Below, piece by piece: positions 38,101 to 45,832 of a stretch of DNA of 64,000 bases. Where the stretch lies: assembly GCA_934102055.1 (NCBI GenBank), contig CAKOSE010000003.1:1-64000 (forward strand), written 5' to 3'. The notes beneath the pieces were generated by a model. That model saw nothing but the letters and a program-made list of their open reading frames with translations, was not told where the DNA came from and did not search any database. The stretch comes from an uncultured Bacilli bacterium. GTDB lineage: Bacteria; Bacillota_I; Bacilli_A; RF39; UBA660. The position numbers and the translations under genes are program-made. Positions within the stretch are counted from its first letter, which is position 1, and each line of letters starts with the position of its first letter.

Positions 38101-38791
38101 TTCAAGTGCTACAACATGGTCAATAGGAGACCTATCAAATTGGGATGTATCAAAAGTAACATATATGGTTGCAATGTTTTCTTCTGCGGGCAAAAGTGCT
38201 ACAGCATGGTCGATAGGGAACCTATCAACTTGGAACACATCAAAAGTAACTAATATGCGTTACATGTTTGCCTTTTCAGGTAAAAGCTCCACAACATGGA
38301 CTATAGGAGATATATCAAGCTGGGATACATCAAATGTAACAGATATGGGTTTTATGTTCTCCGAAGTAGGTTATAGTGCTACAACATTTAATTTGGATTT
38401 GTCAAACTGGGATACGTCAAAGGTAACAACAATGAATAATATGTTTAAATCTGCAGGTTATAGCACTACAGGTGCGGCTTCGGTTAATGTATACAATTGG
38501 AATGTTTCTAACGTAACAGATATGGGTAGTATGTTTTCTAGTGCTTTTTCTAAAGCAAACTCCATTCGTATTGATTTTTCTGAATGGGATACATCAAATG
38601 TGACAAATATGTACAAAATGTTTGATAACATGGGTAAAACTGGCACTCAATGGCGGGTTTATATTCCAACAAAAACGGGTAGTTTAACTAACACAAGTTC
38701 TATATGGTATGGTTCTTCTCTAGACGTATATGCAACTGGGCAATTTCTTAAGAAAAATTCATCCGGAGGTGGAGGAGGCTCTTCTAGTTAA
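35150..38791 (+). CDS. giant surface protein: SipW-cognate N-domain, InlB repeats, BspA-like repeats
   Basis: 1213 residues. The N-terminal signal ends in GTSYAIITWS, typical of SipW-processed TasA-like proteins; the following domain runs to about residue 200. Four full InlB (Flg_new) B-repeats of about 78 residues follow (203-520), each with FLGWNTDK and LYAIWK-type ends. A fifth is split at about 537-683 by an inserted jelly-roll-like domain; a degenerate repeat follows (745-825). About eight BspA-like DUF285 repeats (pattern NWDTSKVTDMGSMF) fill 880-1165. The tail is KKNSSGGGGGSSS with no LPxTG and no membrane anchor. Likely an adhesin or matrix protein. Confidence 0.9.
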   Translation: MNNEKKSNKLKIVTFILMILLVLTGTSYAIITWSYEGKTDNLLSTPDISFRFLESNKEVIGIENGVPMTDEQGMNQTGTGNVFDFEVKSKFNANTDVKYTVSLEKLTIDSGKTQIPEDEIKIYVEDFEGKTVLKPTKISDLDNYNLFIKTDRHSKDNEEISSKYRLKVWLDESVDVFTNQNRQYKFKINVGTTEQEQNPNQTYNLVYNLNGGTGNISSTSFKVGNKVTITSTVPTKDGYKFLGWSTNKNNSNAEYTSGEQVSLTNAYNNNVTLYAIWQSNAYTVKYDSNSGAGTMTDSSFKYGESKKLTKNTFTKEGYTFLGWNTDKTKQEALYTDEQVVSNLIKSGNSVTLYAIWKANTYTVKYDNNGGNGSIENTTFTYGESKKLTKNTFTKTGYTFLGWNTDKEATTVLYTDEKQVSNLTKENNKIITLYAIWKANTYTVKYDNNGGVGTISNSTFTYNQTKSLTKNTFTKDGYKFLGWNTDKYSTKALYTDEQQVSNLTIKNNDTITLYAIWEEITYTVKYNANGGAIKDVQSIEPDVDYYPGGGSLIEKGENWTKEGDVYKSRDFTTDLDSLLFSPITVEKASVLSLDVVVSQKEENMIMVGLLSSDFENILERKMIPGTPGLTDESNLPYQTIEFSLEPGSYILGFETANYNPSEGLNRAYVKNIKITSSSDKTMEDSVFKGSSKLSKNLYQRDHYIFKGWSLDQNATSATYQDEQQVSGLAAKENDTVNLYAIWEKEKYNVNVVVQNGTVDTASKQIPYNENGTFNLTSNSEGAVGIVTCTNNQIGQIENNVLTVSNVSASTTCTVMFIKESTTLYEDGTLIINENAKNRITNLSTHGNITKEYEPMSDSNSYVMNFSSQPWKNERSSIKSVEIGQKTGPISTAWWFYYLTNMEEGDFTNLDTSSVTNMQSMFESAGESSTTFELTGLNNFDTSKVTDMGRTFSNTGKAATNFDIGDLSNWNTSSVTSMGSMFNEAGSSATTWSIGDLSNWDVSKVTYMVAMFSSAGKSATAWSIGNLSTWNTSKVTNMRYMFAFSGKSSTTWTIGDISSWDTSNVTDMGFMFSEVGYSATTFNLDLSNWDTSKVTTMNNMFKSAGYSTTGAASVNVYNWNVSNVTDMGSMFSSAFSKANSIRIDFSEWDTSNVTNMYKMFDNMGKTGTQWRVYIPTKTGSLTNTSSIWYGSSLDVYATGQFLKKNSSGGGGGSSS
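35756..37375 (+). repeat. array of InlB-type B-repeats within the surface gene
   Basis: Five coding repeats of about 235 bases; repeats 2-4 are the most alike at the DNA level (GGATGGAATACAGATAAA recurs). The fifth is interrupted from about 36760 to 37190. Confidence 0.85.
37860..38650 (+). repeat. array of BspA-like (DUF285) leucine-rich repeats
   Basis: About eight coding repeats of some 27-33 residues, each with a W/F-DTS-x-V-T-x-M-x-x-MF core. Confidence 0.85.
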
Positions 38792-38826
38792 ACCCTCTAA
38801 TAATATAAAAAAACACCATTTTCAAG

Positions 38827-38855
38827 TTGACAATTACATAAAAAGGCTTTAAACT
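38827..38855 (+). promoter_or_regulatory. sigma-A type promoter of the T-box operon
   Basis: TTGACA at 38827-38832, 17-base spacer, TAAACT at 38850-38855, just before the T-box leader. Confidence 0.65.
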
Positions 38856-38861
38856 ATGTTT

Positions 38862-39056
38862 AAAGGCAAAGAAGAGGACATGGTAAATAAACTATTATTA
38901 TAGAGAGTTAGTGTTTGGTGTAAACTAATATAATATTTATTTATTACTACCTATGAGCTGATCTAGAAATAGATATCCGGTTTATTTCCGTTACTGATGA
39001 AAGTTATAAGGTAGGATGGTACCGCGTCTTAACGCTCCTTTTTAGGAGCTTTTTAT
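38862..39056 (+). promoter_or_regulatory. T-box leader (threonine) with terminator
   Basis: A tRNA-sensing leader. AGGATGGTACCGCG at 39013-39026 is the T-box antiterminator motif. Stem I is suggested by GAGAGTTAGTG...GGTG...ACTAAT (38900-38930), and ATTACTACCTATGAGC contains candidate specifier codons ACT and ACC, both threonine. The competing terminator is GCTCCT-TTTT-AGGAGC plus a T run at 39034-39056. Uncharged tRNA-Thr would allow readthrough into the next gene and thrS. Confidence 0.9.
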
Positions 39057-39075
39057 TTTGTAGGAGGTTTTTATA

Positions 39076-39600
39076 ATGGCTGAAGTAAAAAATTTTAAAG
39101 AGTATATATCTTATTATATTTCTATTGATGATTATTTTCATATGTTTTATAATTTCAAAAAAGGAACATTTATAAATATGACACATGGTAATATAAAAAG
39201 AATGTTTCCATTTATTGAAACAATATCAAGTGATAGAGTTACTCGTGAAGATATCCTAAGAGGCTTTGTTCTTCTAGTAAGAGATGAATCCCATAATATT
39301 ATGGCTTATTCAAATCCCTTTGTTCTAGAAGATATAAACTCTTGTATGGATAAAATCTTAGAAAACGATCAAGTATCTTGCGAAAGTCCTTTACCACAAG
39401 AAGAAGACTTCGATGAGTCCACGATCTGTGATATGAATAGATATGAACTTGCATCTTTTAAAAAGAAACTACTTAGTAACCATGATTATAAAACTGCAAG
39501 AGAAGTTTCAAAAGAACTATATTTTAAAAGTAGACAAGAACATGGAACCAAAAAAAGTAAAATTAGAAAATTATTAAAAAAAGAAAATAGAGAGGAATGA
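39076..39600 (+). CDS. unknown protein co-regulated with thrS by the T-box
   Basis: A 174-residue soluble protein not recognised as any family. The N-terminal half is mixed alpha/beta with aromatic residues (YISYYISIDDYFHMFYNF) and MTHGNIKRMFPFIE. A central acidic stretch (PLPQEEDFDES) leads to a basic helical C-terminus (TKKSKIRKLLKKENREE) that might touch RNA. It is the first gene after a threonine T-box and ends four bases before thrS, so it is made when tRNA-Thr is uncharged. Ribosome site GTAGGAGG. Confidence 0.8.
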   Translation: MAEVKNFKEYISYYISIDDYFHMFYNFKKGTFINMTHGNIKRMFPFIETISSDRVTREDILRGFVLLVRDESHNIMAYSNPFVLEDINSCMDKILENDQVSCESPLPQEEDFDESTICDMNRYELASFKKKLLSNHDYKTAREVSKELYFKSRQEHGTKKSKIRKLLKKENREE

Positions 39601-39604
39601 TTAT

Positions 39605-41362
39605 ATGATAAATATTAAAAATGATGAAAAACTAAACGTACTTAACCATAGCTGTGCCCATTTACTTGCACATGCAATTAAACATTTATATCCAGATGCT
39701 AAGTTTTGGGTAGGCCCTGTTATTGATACAGGATTCTATTATGATATGGATTTAGGAGAAGCTGTAATAAGTGAATTTGACTTTCCTGCTATTGAAGCAG
39801 AAATGAAAAAAATCGTAAAAAGCGGAAAAAGAATATATCGTGAAGAAATCTCAAGAGAAGAAGCCCTTGAAAGATTTAAAGACGATCCCTATAAAATAGA
39901 TCTAATAAACGAAATGGATAAAGACGCAGTAATATCTTGTTACACTCAAGGAGACTTTACAGATCTTTGCCGTGGCCCTCACGTAGATAACGTAAAACTT
40001 CTTAAAAACTTTAGTCTACTTAAAGTAAGCGGAGCATATTACAAAGGAGACTCTAAAAAACAAGTACTTCAAAGAATATATGGAGTATGTCTTGATACAA
40101 AACCACATCTAGAAAAATATCTAAAAGAACTAGAAGAAGCAAAAGAAAGAGATCATCGTAAAATCGGTAAAAATCTAGGAATCTTCATGACAGACGATCT
40201 AGTAGGACGTGGTCTTCCTATGTTCTTACCTAACGGTTATATTATCTGGGAAGAACTAGAAAACTACATCAAAGGAAAAGAAAGAAAACTAGGTTACCAA
40301 CATGTACTTACTCCATGCGTAGGAAATGTAGAACTTTACAAAACAAGTGGTCACTGGGATCACTATAAAGAAAACATGTTTCCAGCCATGGAAGTAGATG
40401 GAGAAAGTTTTGTCCTTCGTCCTATGAACTGTCCTCATCACATGATGATCTATGACAATGGACTTCATTCTTACAAAGATTTACCTATCAGAATCGGAGA
40501 AATAGCACATGACTTTAGATACGAAGCAAGCGGAGCAGTCAAAGGTATAGAAAGAGGAAGACACTTCTGTCAAAACGATGCCCATCTTTTCGTAACACCA
40601 GAACAAATCAAATCAGAATTCGAAAATGTCGTTAATTTAATATTTGACGTTTACAAAGACTTTAACATAACTGATTATCGTTGTGTCCTATCTCTAAGAG
40701 ATCCAGAAGACAAAGAAAAATACTATCCAGATGATGAAATGTGGAACAAAGCCGAAAACGAACTTCGCCTCGTTATGAACGAACTAGGCATTAGTTATAC
40801 AGAAGAAATAGGAGAAGCAGCATTCTACGGACCAAAACTTGACGTTAACGTAAAACCCGCAGTAGGAAACGAAATAACACTATCAACTTGTCAACTAGAT
40901 TTCTGTTTACCAAAAAAATTCGAACTTCAATACGTAGACAAAGACGGAACCCGTAAAACTCCAGTTGTCCTTCATAGAGCAATCCTAGGTTCCCTAGATA
41001 GATTTATAGCATACATCCTAGAAGAAACAAAAGGACACCTTCCACTATGGCTATCCCCAGTTCAAATAAACATTCTCCCAGTTAGAAACGAATATCACCT
41101 AGAATATGCCAAATCCTTATACGAAAAATTCAGTAATGAAGGCTTCAGAGTAAATCTAGACGATAGAGAAGAAAAACTAGGTTACAGAATGAGAGAAGCC
41201 CAAATGAAAAAATATTGTTATAACCTAATAATAGGACAAAGCGAAGTAGATAGTAATACTGTAAGCTATAGAACTCACGGAGTAGAAGAAACAGTAACAA
41301 TAGATGTTGATAGCTTTATTAAACTAATAAGAGAGGAAATAATTAAAAGAGGAAGGGCCTAG
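39605..41362 (+). CDS. thrS: threonine-tRNA ligase lacking the TGS domain
   Basis: A 585-residue ThrRS. It begins directly at the editing (N2) domain: NHSCAHLLAHAIKHLYPDAK with the His-x3-His zinc-like motif, then CRGPHV. The class II core has RPMNCPHHMMIYDNG, RIGEIAHDFRYEASGA and GIERGRHFCQNDAH; the anticodon-binding domain starts near VQINILPV. The usual N-terminal TGS domain of about 60 residues is missing, and the upstream gene is in the way, so this is not a start-site error. T-box controlled. A weak stem (AAAAGAG/CTCTTTT, 41345-41370) follows the stop. Confidence 0.95.
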   Translation: MINIKNDEKLNVLNHSCAHLLAHAIKHLYPDAKFWVGPVIDTGFYYDMDLGEAVISEFDFPAIEAEMKKIVKSGKRIYREEISREEALERFKDDPYKIDLINEMDKDAVISCYTQGDFTDLCRGPHVDNVKLLKNFSLLKVSGAYYKGDSKKQVLQRIYGVCLDTKPHLEKYLKELEEAKERDHRKIGKNLGIFMTDDLVGRGLPMFLPNGYIIWEELENYIKGKERKLGYQHVLTPCVGNVELYKTSGHWDHYKENMFPAMEVDGESFVLRPMNCPHHMMIYDNGLHSYKDLPIRIGEIAHDFRYEASGAVKGIERGRHFCQNDAHLFVTPEQIKSEFENVVNLIFDVYKDFNITDYRCVLSLRDPEDKEKYYPDDEMWNKAENELRLVMNELGISYTEEIGEAAFYGPKLDVNVKPAVGNEITLSTCQLDFCLPKKFELQYVDKDGTRKTPVVLHRAILGSLDRFIAYILEETKGHLPLWLSPVQINILPVRNEYHLEYAKSLYEKFSNEGFRVNLDDREEKLGYRMREAQMKKYCYNLIIGQSEVDSNTVSYRTHGVEETVTIDVDSFIKLIREEIIKRGRA

Positions 41363-41389
41363 TCTCTTTTTCTTACTTTAGGTGGTACT

Positions 41390-41935
41390 ATGAATAGAAA
41401 AATAAAATCAGAAAATATAGATAAACTATTAATAAAAAAATATAAAGAAAACAACACCTTCAAAAAAGGAGTTTTCACTCTATATGAAGACCCAATGGAA
41501 CTTATAAACGATACCCCTCTACTAGTAAAAAGATTCTGTCTAATGTACGATTTTGATCTATCAAACGTATCAGACACAAGAAAAGCCTATAAATACGCTA
41601 ACGATTACACAATGTTTTATCTATTAGACAAACTAAAAACAATAATTCTATCAGGAAAAGGGTTCAATACAAAAGACGCCTATCAACTAGCAGAATCACT
41701 AATTAAAGTATACAACGACTCAAAAACAGTCTTTAACGATGAAATAGTAATAGGAAGAACAAATGAAGAAATACTTATGCACGATTATAAAATAAGAAAC
41801 AAAGAACTCTTCAAAGTATATGCAAAAAACAGAGAAGAAAACATCGAATATGAAGTTCCATCATATATTGAATCCTGTAAAGGAAAACAATACACATATG
41901 AAGACGTATTCAGTGCCAAAGGAATGAGACCTTGA
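41390..41935 (+). CDS. unknown protein paired with a kinase-like gene
   Basis: A 181-residue, mostly helical, charged, soluble protein; family not recognised. Segments such as NNTFKKGVFTLYEDPMELI and NEEILMHDYKIRNKELFK have no motif I can name. It starts after TTAGGTGGTACT, 27 bases after thrS, and its stop overlaps the next start (TTGA), so its product probably works with the kinase-like protein. It may also be expressed from the T-box operon by readthrough. Confidence 0.75.
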   Translation: MNRKIKSENIDKLLIKKYKENNTFKKGVFTLYEDPMELINDTPLLVKRFCLMYDFDLSNVSDTRKAYKYANDYTMFYLLDKLKTIILSGKGFNTKDAYQLAESLIKVYNDSKTVFNDEIVIGRTNEEILMHDYKIRNKELFKVYAKNREENIEYEVPSYIESCKGKQYTYEDVFSAKGMRP

Positions 41936-42849
41936 GAATAAAAAACATTTCAAGTGCTAAGTTTTCAAGATTAAAAAAATTACCAGTTCCAGCTAATGTA
42001 TTTAATACCGAATCATCAATATTTGTTGTTGAAAGTAAAGATAAATGGAAAAAAGACAAAAAAGTATTCAAAAGACTATACATAACCGAAGGAGAAGTCT
42101 TCAGTAATAAACTATATACCATAAATGAAGAAATAGATAAAAGAGACATCATAGGTCTAAAAGAACTAATCTTACCAAAAGAACTAATCTCTGTAGGAGG
42201 AGATATAGTAGGCTTTTCAATGCCATATGTAAACGGAATTAATCTAAGAACAGCATTCTCATCATTTGAATTCTCAACCTCAGATAAAATAAAATTTCTA
42301 AAAGAAATCGGCTACATTCTAGAAAAAATGAAATACATTAGAAAATACAATAAAGACAAAGGCCTAGGAGGTTTTTACATAAATGATCTTCATGCTAGTA
42401 ACTTTATTCTAAATCTAGATACAAAAACAATTAATGTAGTAGATATGGATAGTGCCAAAATAGGAAACAATCTAGCAATGCCCTCTAGATATTTAAACAA
42501 CAAATCAAATATTAATCATATAAATAAATATAAAAAGTGTCCAAATAATGTCGGAGGACTATTCGAACCATCATATGACACAGAAATCTATTGCTATATC
42601 ATGGTTATTTTCGAATATATCTTTGGAAGAGGTATGCAAAATCTTGATATGAAAGAGTTCTATTCATATTTACAGTATCTATGCGATATAAAAGTTCCAA
42701 AAGAACTAATAGATAAATTTGCTCTAATATATATGGAGCCCCATAACGAAAATCCCTGTCACTTACTAGAATCCCTAGAAGAATTTTATGGAAAAACATC
42801 CAAACAAGCTTTTTACCACGTTCGTGAGAAGAAAGGAATTAATTTTTAG
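41932..42849 (+). CDS. atypical protein-kinase-like protein
   Basis: A 305-residue protein with kinase-like features. YINDLHASNFIL (about residues 148-159) resembles the HxDxxxxN catalytic loop with Asp and Asn kept, and INVVDMDSAKIG resembles the DFG magnesium motif. The N-lobe is short and a standard glycine-rich loop is not evident; VGGDIVGFSMPYVNG resembles the hinge strand. A C-lobe follows. It starts with TTG overlapping the previous stop. Substrate unknown; could be a small-molecule kinase or a pseudokinase. Confidence 0.7.
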   Translation: MRIKNISSAKFSRLKKLPVPANVFNTESSIFVVESKDKWKKDKKVFKRLYITEGEVFSNKLYTINEEIDKRDIIGLKELILPKELISVGGDIVGFSMPYVNGINLRTAFSSFEFSTSDKIKFLKEIGYILEKMKYIRKYNKDKGLGGFYINDLHASNFILNLDTKTINVVDMDSAKIGNNLAMPSRYLNNKSNINHINKYKKCPNNVGGLFEPSYDTEIYCYIMVIFEYIFGRGMQNLDMKEFYSYLQYLCDIKVPKELIDKFALIYMEPHNENPCHLLESLEEFYGKTSKQAFYHVREKKGINF

Positions 42850-42910
42850 TTTTTTGTTTCCAATATAAATTTTATATGTTAGAATATATTTATAATGAGG
42901 TGATACTTTT

Positions 42911-43435
42911 ATGAAATTAAACACTAATAAAAGGGATATTCCCTTTAAAAATTATATAACACTTGGAATTATTATTATATGTACCTTACTTATTTCTATG
43001 TATGTATTCTCTTGGTATAGACAATATAGTAGTCACAAAATAAATAAACCAATAATTACAGAAGCATTAAGAGAAGTAGAATATGATAACCTAGATGACG
43101 TTCTTCAAGAAAGAGATATTCTCATCATGTATCTTTGTACAACAGATGAAGATATCTGTAGAAGTTTTGAAAAAAAATTCAAAGACTACGTAAAGAAAAA
43201 CAATCTAACAGACGAAATTATTTATCTTAACCTTGGTTACTCAAGAGACGAAACAGATCTTTTAAACAAAGTTTACCTAAAATATAAAAGTGATAACCTA
43301 GTAAAAAAAGTATTCGGTTATCCAACACTACTAATCTTTAATCAAGGAAAAATAGTAGATGTTTTAAGCTCAAATAACAAAAACAAAGTAGACATAGAAG
43401 AAGTGAATGAATTCCTAGAGGGTTATGAATTATGA
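42911..43435 (+). CDS. membrane-anchored thioredoxin-fold protein without CxxC
   Basis: A 174-residue protein with one membrane segment (about 16-37) and an extracytoplasmic thioredoxin-like domain: ILIMYLCTTDEDICRSFEKKF, where the CxxC is replaced by two Cys eight residues apart, and FGYPTLLIFNQGK with the cis-Pro loop. Lacking CxxC it may be a non-classical disulfide or metal-handling protein. It starts after AATGAGGTGATACTTTT and its stop overlaps the trmL start by four bases. Confidence 0.75.
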   Translation: MKLNTNKRDIPFKNYITLGIIIICTLLISMYVFSWYRQYSSHKINKPIITEALREVEYDNLDDVLQERDILIMYLCTTDEDICRSFEKKFKDYVKKNNLTDEIIYLNLGYSRDETDLLNKVYLKYKSDNLVKKVFGYPTLLIFNQGKIVDVLSSNNKNKVDIEEVNEFLEGYEL

Positions 43436-43947
43436 TAAATATAGTTTTATTCGAACCAGAAATACCACAAAACACTGGTAATATAATGAGAAGCTGTGTC
43501 GCAACAGGAAGCAAACTTCATTTAATAAAACCACTAGGTTTCTCCCTAGACGAAAAAAGCATCAAAAGAAGTGGAGCCAATTATATAGATAAACTAGATT
43601 ACAAAGTATATGAAAACTTCGATGAGTTTCAAAAAGAAAACAAAGGTTCTTACTATTATTTCACTAGATATGGAAAAAAAGCCCATAGCAACTTCGATTA
43701 CAGTAACAAAGAAGAAAACATTTACCTAATATTCGGAAGAGAATCAACAGGTATAGATAAAAAAATACTAAAAGGAAACCTAGATAAATGTATTAGAATC
43801 CCTATGCTCAGTGACGTAAGAAGTCTTAATCTTTCCAACTGCGTTGCAATAGTCCTATATGAAGTACTTAGACAACAAGATTATAACAATTTACTTAAGT
43901 ATGAACCCCATAAAGGAAAAAATTTTCTAGAAGACTTAGATCTATAA
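43432..43947 (+). CDS. trmL: tRNA (cytidine/uridine-2'-O)-methyltransferase TrmL
   Basis: A 171-residue SPOUT methyltransferase with the knotted-fold motifs: NIVLFEPEIPQNTGNIMRSC at the N-terminus, LIFGRESTGIDKKIL, and RIPMLSDVRSLNLSNCVAI near the end. It 2'-O-methylates the wobble base of tRNA-Leu isoacceptors. Length and motifs are standard. Translationally coupled to the thioredoxin-like gene. Confidence 0.93.
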   Translation: MINIVLFEPEIPQNTGNIMRSCVATGSKLHLIKPLGFSLDEKSIKRSGANYIDKLDYKVYENFDEFQKENKGSYYYFTRYGKKAHSNFDYSNKEENIYLIFGRESTGIDKKILKGNLDKCIRIPMLSDVRSLNLSNCVAIVLYEVLRQQDYNNLLKYEPHKGKNFLEDLDL

Positions 43948-44027
43948 GTTTTCTTTTTTTTATGCTTGATTATAAAAAAAAAATAGTGTAAAATAATTTA
44001 TAGAATAATACTAGGATAGTGATAATA

Positions 44028-44597
44028 ATGAATAGATTTAGAAATGTTTTCAGTGTTTTTATTGTTATATTTGGACTTGTATTAATGTTTGTCGGAGTAA
44101 GCTATGCCATTCTAAGTGGTAACGTCTCATCAGGAAATGAACACATTATAAAAACAGGAAGCGTTTGGCTTAAACTAACCGAAGATTACGATAGCATTTC
44201 CAAAAAACTTTCCATTCAAGAAGATTCCGAAGGACTCCTGCAAGAAGACTATTACACATTTAATATCAGTAACATAGGAAGTAGTCCTGCACAGTTCAGC
44301 ATAAGTCTTGTAAATGATGTCCCAGAAGACTATACAGGAAACGTACTTGATACAAAATACATAAAAGTAGGACTAGAAATAAATGGAAAAGAACACGGAC
44401 CATTCACCCTAGAAAAAGTAAATAACATAATAGATAGTGATATCATATATAAAAAAGAACTAGTAAATTATAAACTAAGACTATGGTTAGATAAAAGTAA
44501 AGAAGAAGAAATAAATAACTTCGAAGATTATAAACTCTTCTTAAAACTTAAAGTAAATGCAGAACAAAGATCTAATAACTTAGATAACGGATCTTAA
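44028..44597 (+). CDS. SipW-cognate secreted protein (TasA/camelysin-like signal)
   Basis: A 189-residue secreted protein. The signal segment FVGVSYAILSGNVSSGNEHII followed by KTGSVWLKL matches the SipW-cognate class. It keeps the pattern YKLRLWLDKS (about residue 145) shared with the proteins at 35150 and 57958, so the three have a related N-domain. It has no C-terminal anchor. ATG at 44028 after AGGATAGTGATAATA. Likely a small matrix or fibre subunit; no SipW peptidase gene is in the window. Confidence 0.75.
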   Translation: MNRFRNVFSVFIVIFGLVLMFVGVSYAILSGNVSSGNEHIIKTGSVWLKLTEDYDSISKKLSIQEDSEGLLQEDYYTFNISNIGSSPAQFSISLVNDVPEDYTGNVLDTKYIKVGLEINGKEHGPFTLEKVNNIIDSDIIYKKELVNYKLRLWLDKSKEEEINNFEDYKLFLKLKVNAEQRSNNLDNGS

Positions 44598-44641
44598 AAT
44601 AATAAATATAACTTTCAATTTAAAAATCAATAAATCTTTTG

Positions 44642-44700
44642 AAACAGTATACTGAATCTTGATCAAAACTAAAAGTCATTTCAAGATCTGTATACTGTTT
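44642..44700. repeat. 59-base imperfect palindrome
   Basis: AAACAGTATAC pairs with GTATACTGTTT, and inside it ATCTTGA pairs with TCAAGAT, around an 18-base loop. It could be a long transcription terminator, but the T-tail is short; it lies directly before a tnpB remnant and may be the hairpin of an insertion-sequence end. Confidence 0.6.
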
Positions 44701-44709
44701 ATTTTATAA

Positions 44710-44861
44710 GAAAACTCTTACTTAGTTATAAAAAGACAAGTAAAGTTACAAAAACTTAAATGGGTTAAAATAAAAAGATATAGAAATAAAACAAAGATAT
44801 AAAGAAAACAACTATATCACAAGATGTTAATGGTAAATATTATGTATCACTTCTTATTTGA
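44710..44861 (+). pseudogene. decayed IS200/IS605-type TnpB fragment
   Basis: Two overlapping open stretches in different frames together read like a piece of TnpB: 44710-44799 gives VKLQKLKWVKIKRYRN and 44793-44861 gives TTISQDVNGKYYVSLLI then a stop. TnpB proteins carry LPKLGxVKIKxHR followed by ISxxxxGKYYxSI at just this spacing. A frame shift lies between the two near 44795, and both ends are missing. It is a short relic of a mobile element. The rest of the gap (44862-44885) holds nothing else. Confidence 0.6.
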
Positions 44862-44885
44862 AAAGCTTTAGTATATAAAAAAAGC

Positions 44886-45809
44886 TTAATTCAAAGCCTC
44901 TTTATATACATTATCATTAAATTTATGTTGGGATACTTTAAGTTCTTTCAACTCATCATTATCTATTAATAAGAATATTTTTTCAAGTTTTTGAACACCA
45001 GTTTTGGTAATAGGATCATCCCAAGTAAGATCAAGATGTAACCATTTCTTATTAACCTTAACTAAGTTCCAAACATGATTAGTACTAGCAATTTTATAAT
45101 TATCTATACCAAATTCATATAAGAATATAGCCATTGCATCAGCATATGCACTACAAAGACCAACATGATCAATTAAAATATCATTCGCTTTATTATAACT
45201 CTTATCAGGATTTTTCTTTCTTATTTTATCAGTAGCATATTTTCCATTATTTATAATATAATCGTGAATGACTTCAATTCTTTTCTTATCAGACATTTTT
45301 TTATTAATTTTTGATTTTATCACTTTATCAACTTTATCATTTAAAACCTTTATATCCTCATCAGAATAAACTTTTTTAATATCTAAGTCAACTTGACCAT
45401 AATTATCATAAGAAGCATTAATAACTTCAAAGGAATTATAAGGATGAACAAAATTATTTATATCTGATAGAACTTCCTTATCACTAGTAATACTAACAAC
45501 ATCCGAAGTACAATTCTTATAATTTTCATCACAATAAAAAGTAAACTTATTCATACCACTATTGATAACCGTATAAAATATATTTAAAAGATGTTTCTTA
45601 TCTTTTGCAACAAAATCATTAGTGTTTTGAACATAGTAATAATCCTTATCCTTATAATAATTATTTCTCGTAAGTTTTATATCATCTTTAACTTTTAATA
45701 TATTCTCACGATAAAACATATAAATTTCATCTTTATAATTCGTTCCTATATAATAAAAACCACTTGCTATTAAAAAAGTAATAGCTAAAAATATAATCAA
45801 TTTTTTCAA
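44886..45809 (-). CDS. secreted or anchored transglutaminase-like protein
   Basis: A protein of about 307 residues with an N-terminal signal anchor (about 3-22) and a C-terminal transglutaminase-like domain. The catalytic triad is visible: Cys in VGLCSAYADAM, His in STNHVWNLV and Asp in WLHLDLTWDDP. Such proteins may act as proteases or crosslinkers at the cell surface. The ORF opens with ATG at 45821, but GGTGAT then sits inside the frame; by analogy with many genes here (GGTGATnnnn-start) the TTG at 45809 is preferred. Confidence 0.82.
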   Translation of the reverse strand: MKKLIIFLAITFLIASGFYYIGTNYKDEIYMFYRENILKVKDDIKLTRNNYYKDKDYYYVQNTNDFVAKDKKHLLNIFYTVINSGMNKFTFYCDENYKNCTSDVVSITSDKEVLSDINNFVHPYNSFEVINASYDNYGQVDLDIKKVYSDEDIKVLNDKVDKVIKSKINKKMSDKKRIEVIHDYIINNGKYATDKIRKKNPDKSYNKANDILIDHVGLCSAYADAMAIFLYEFGIDNYKIASTNHVWNLVKVNKKWLHLDLTWDDPITKTGVQKLEKIFLLIDNDELKELKVSQHKFNDNVYKEALN

Positions 45810-45832
45810 AATAATCACCATCTATATTCTAA

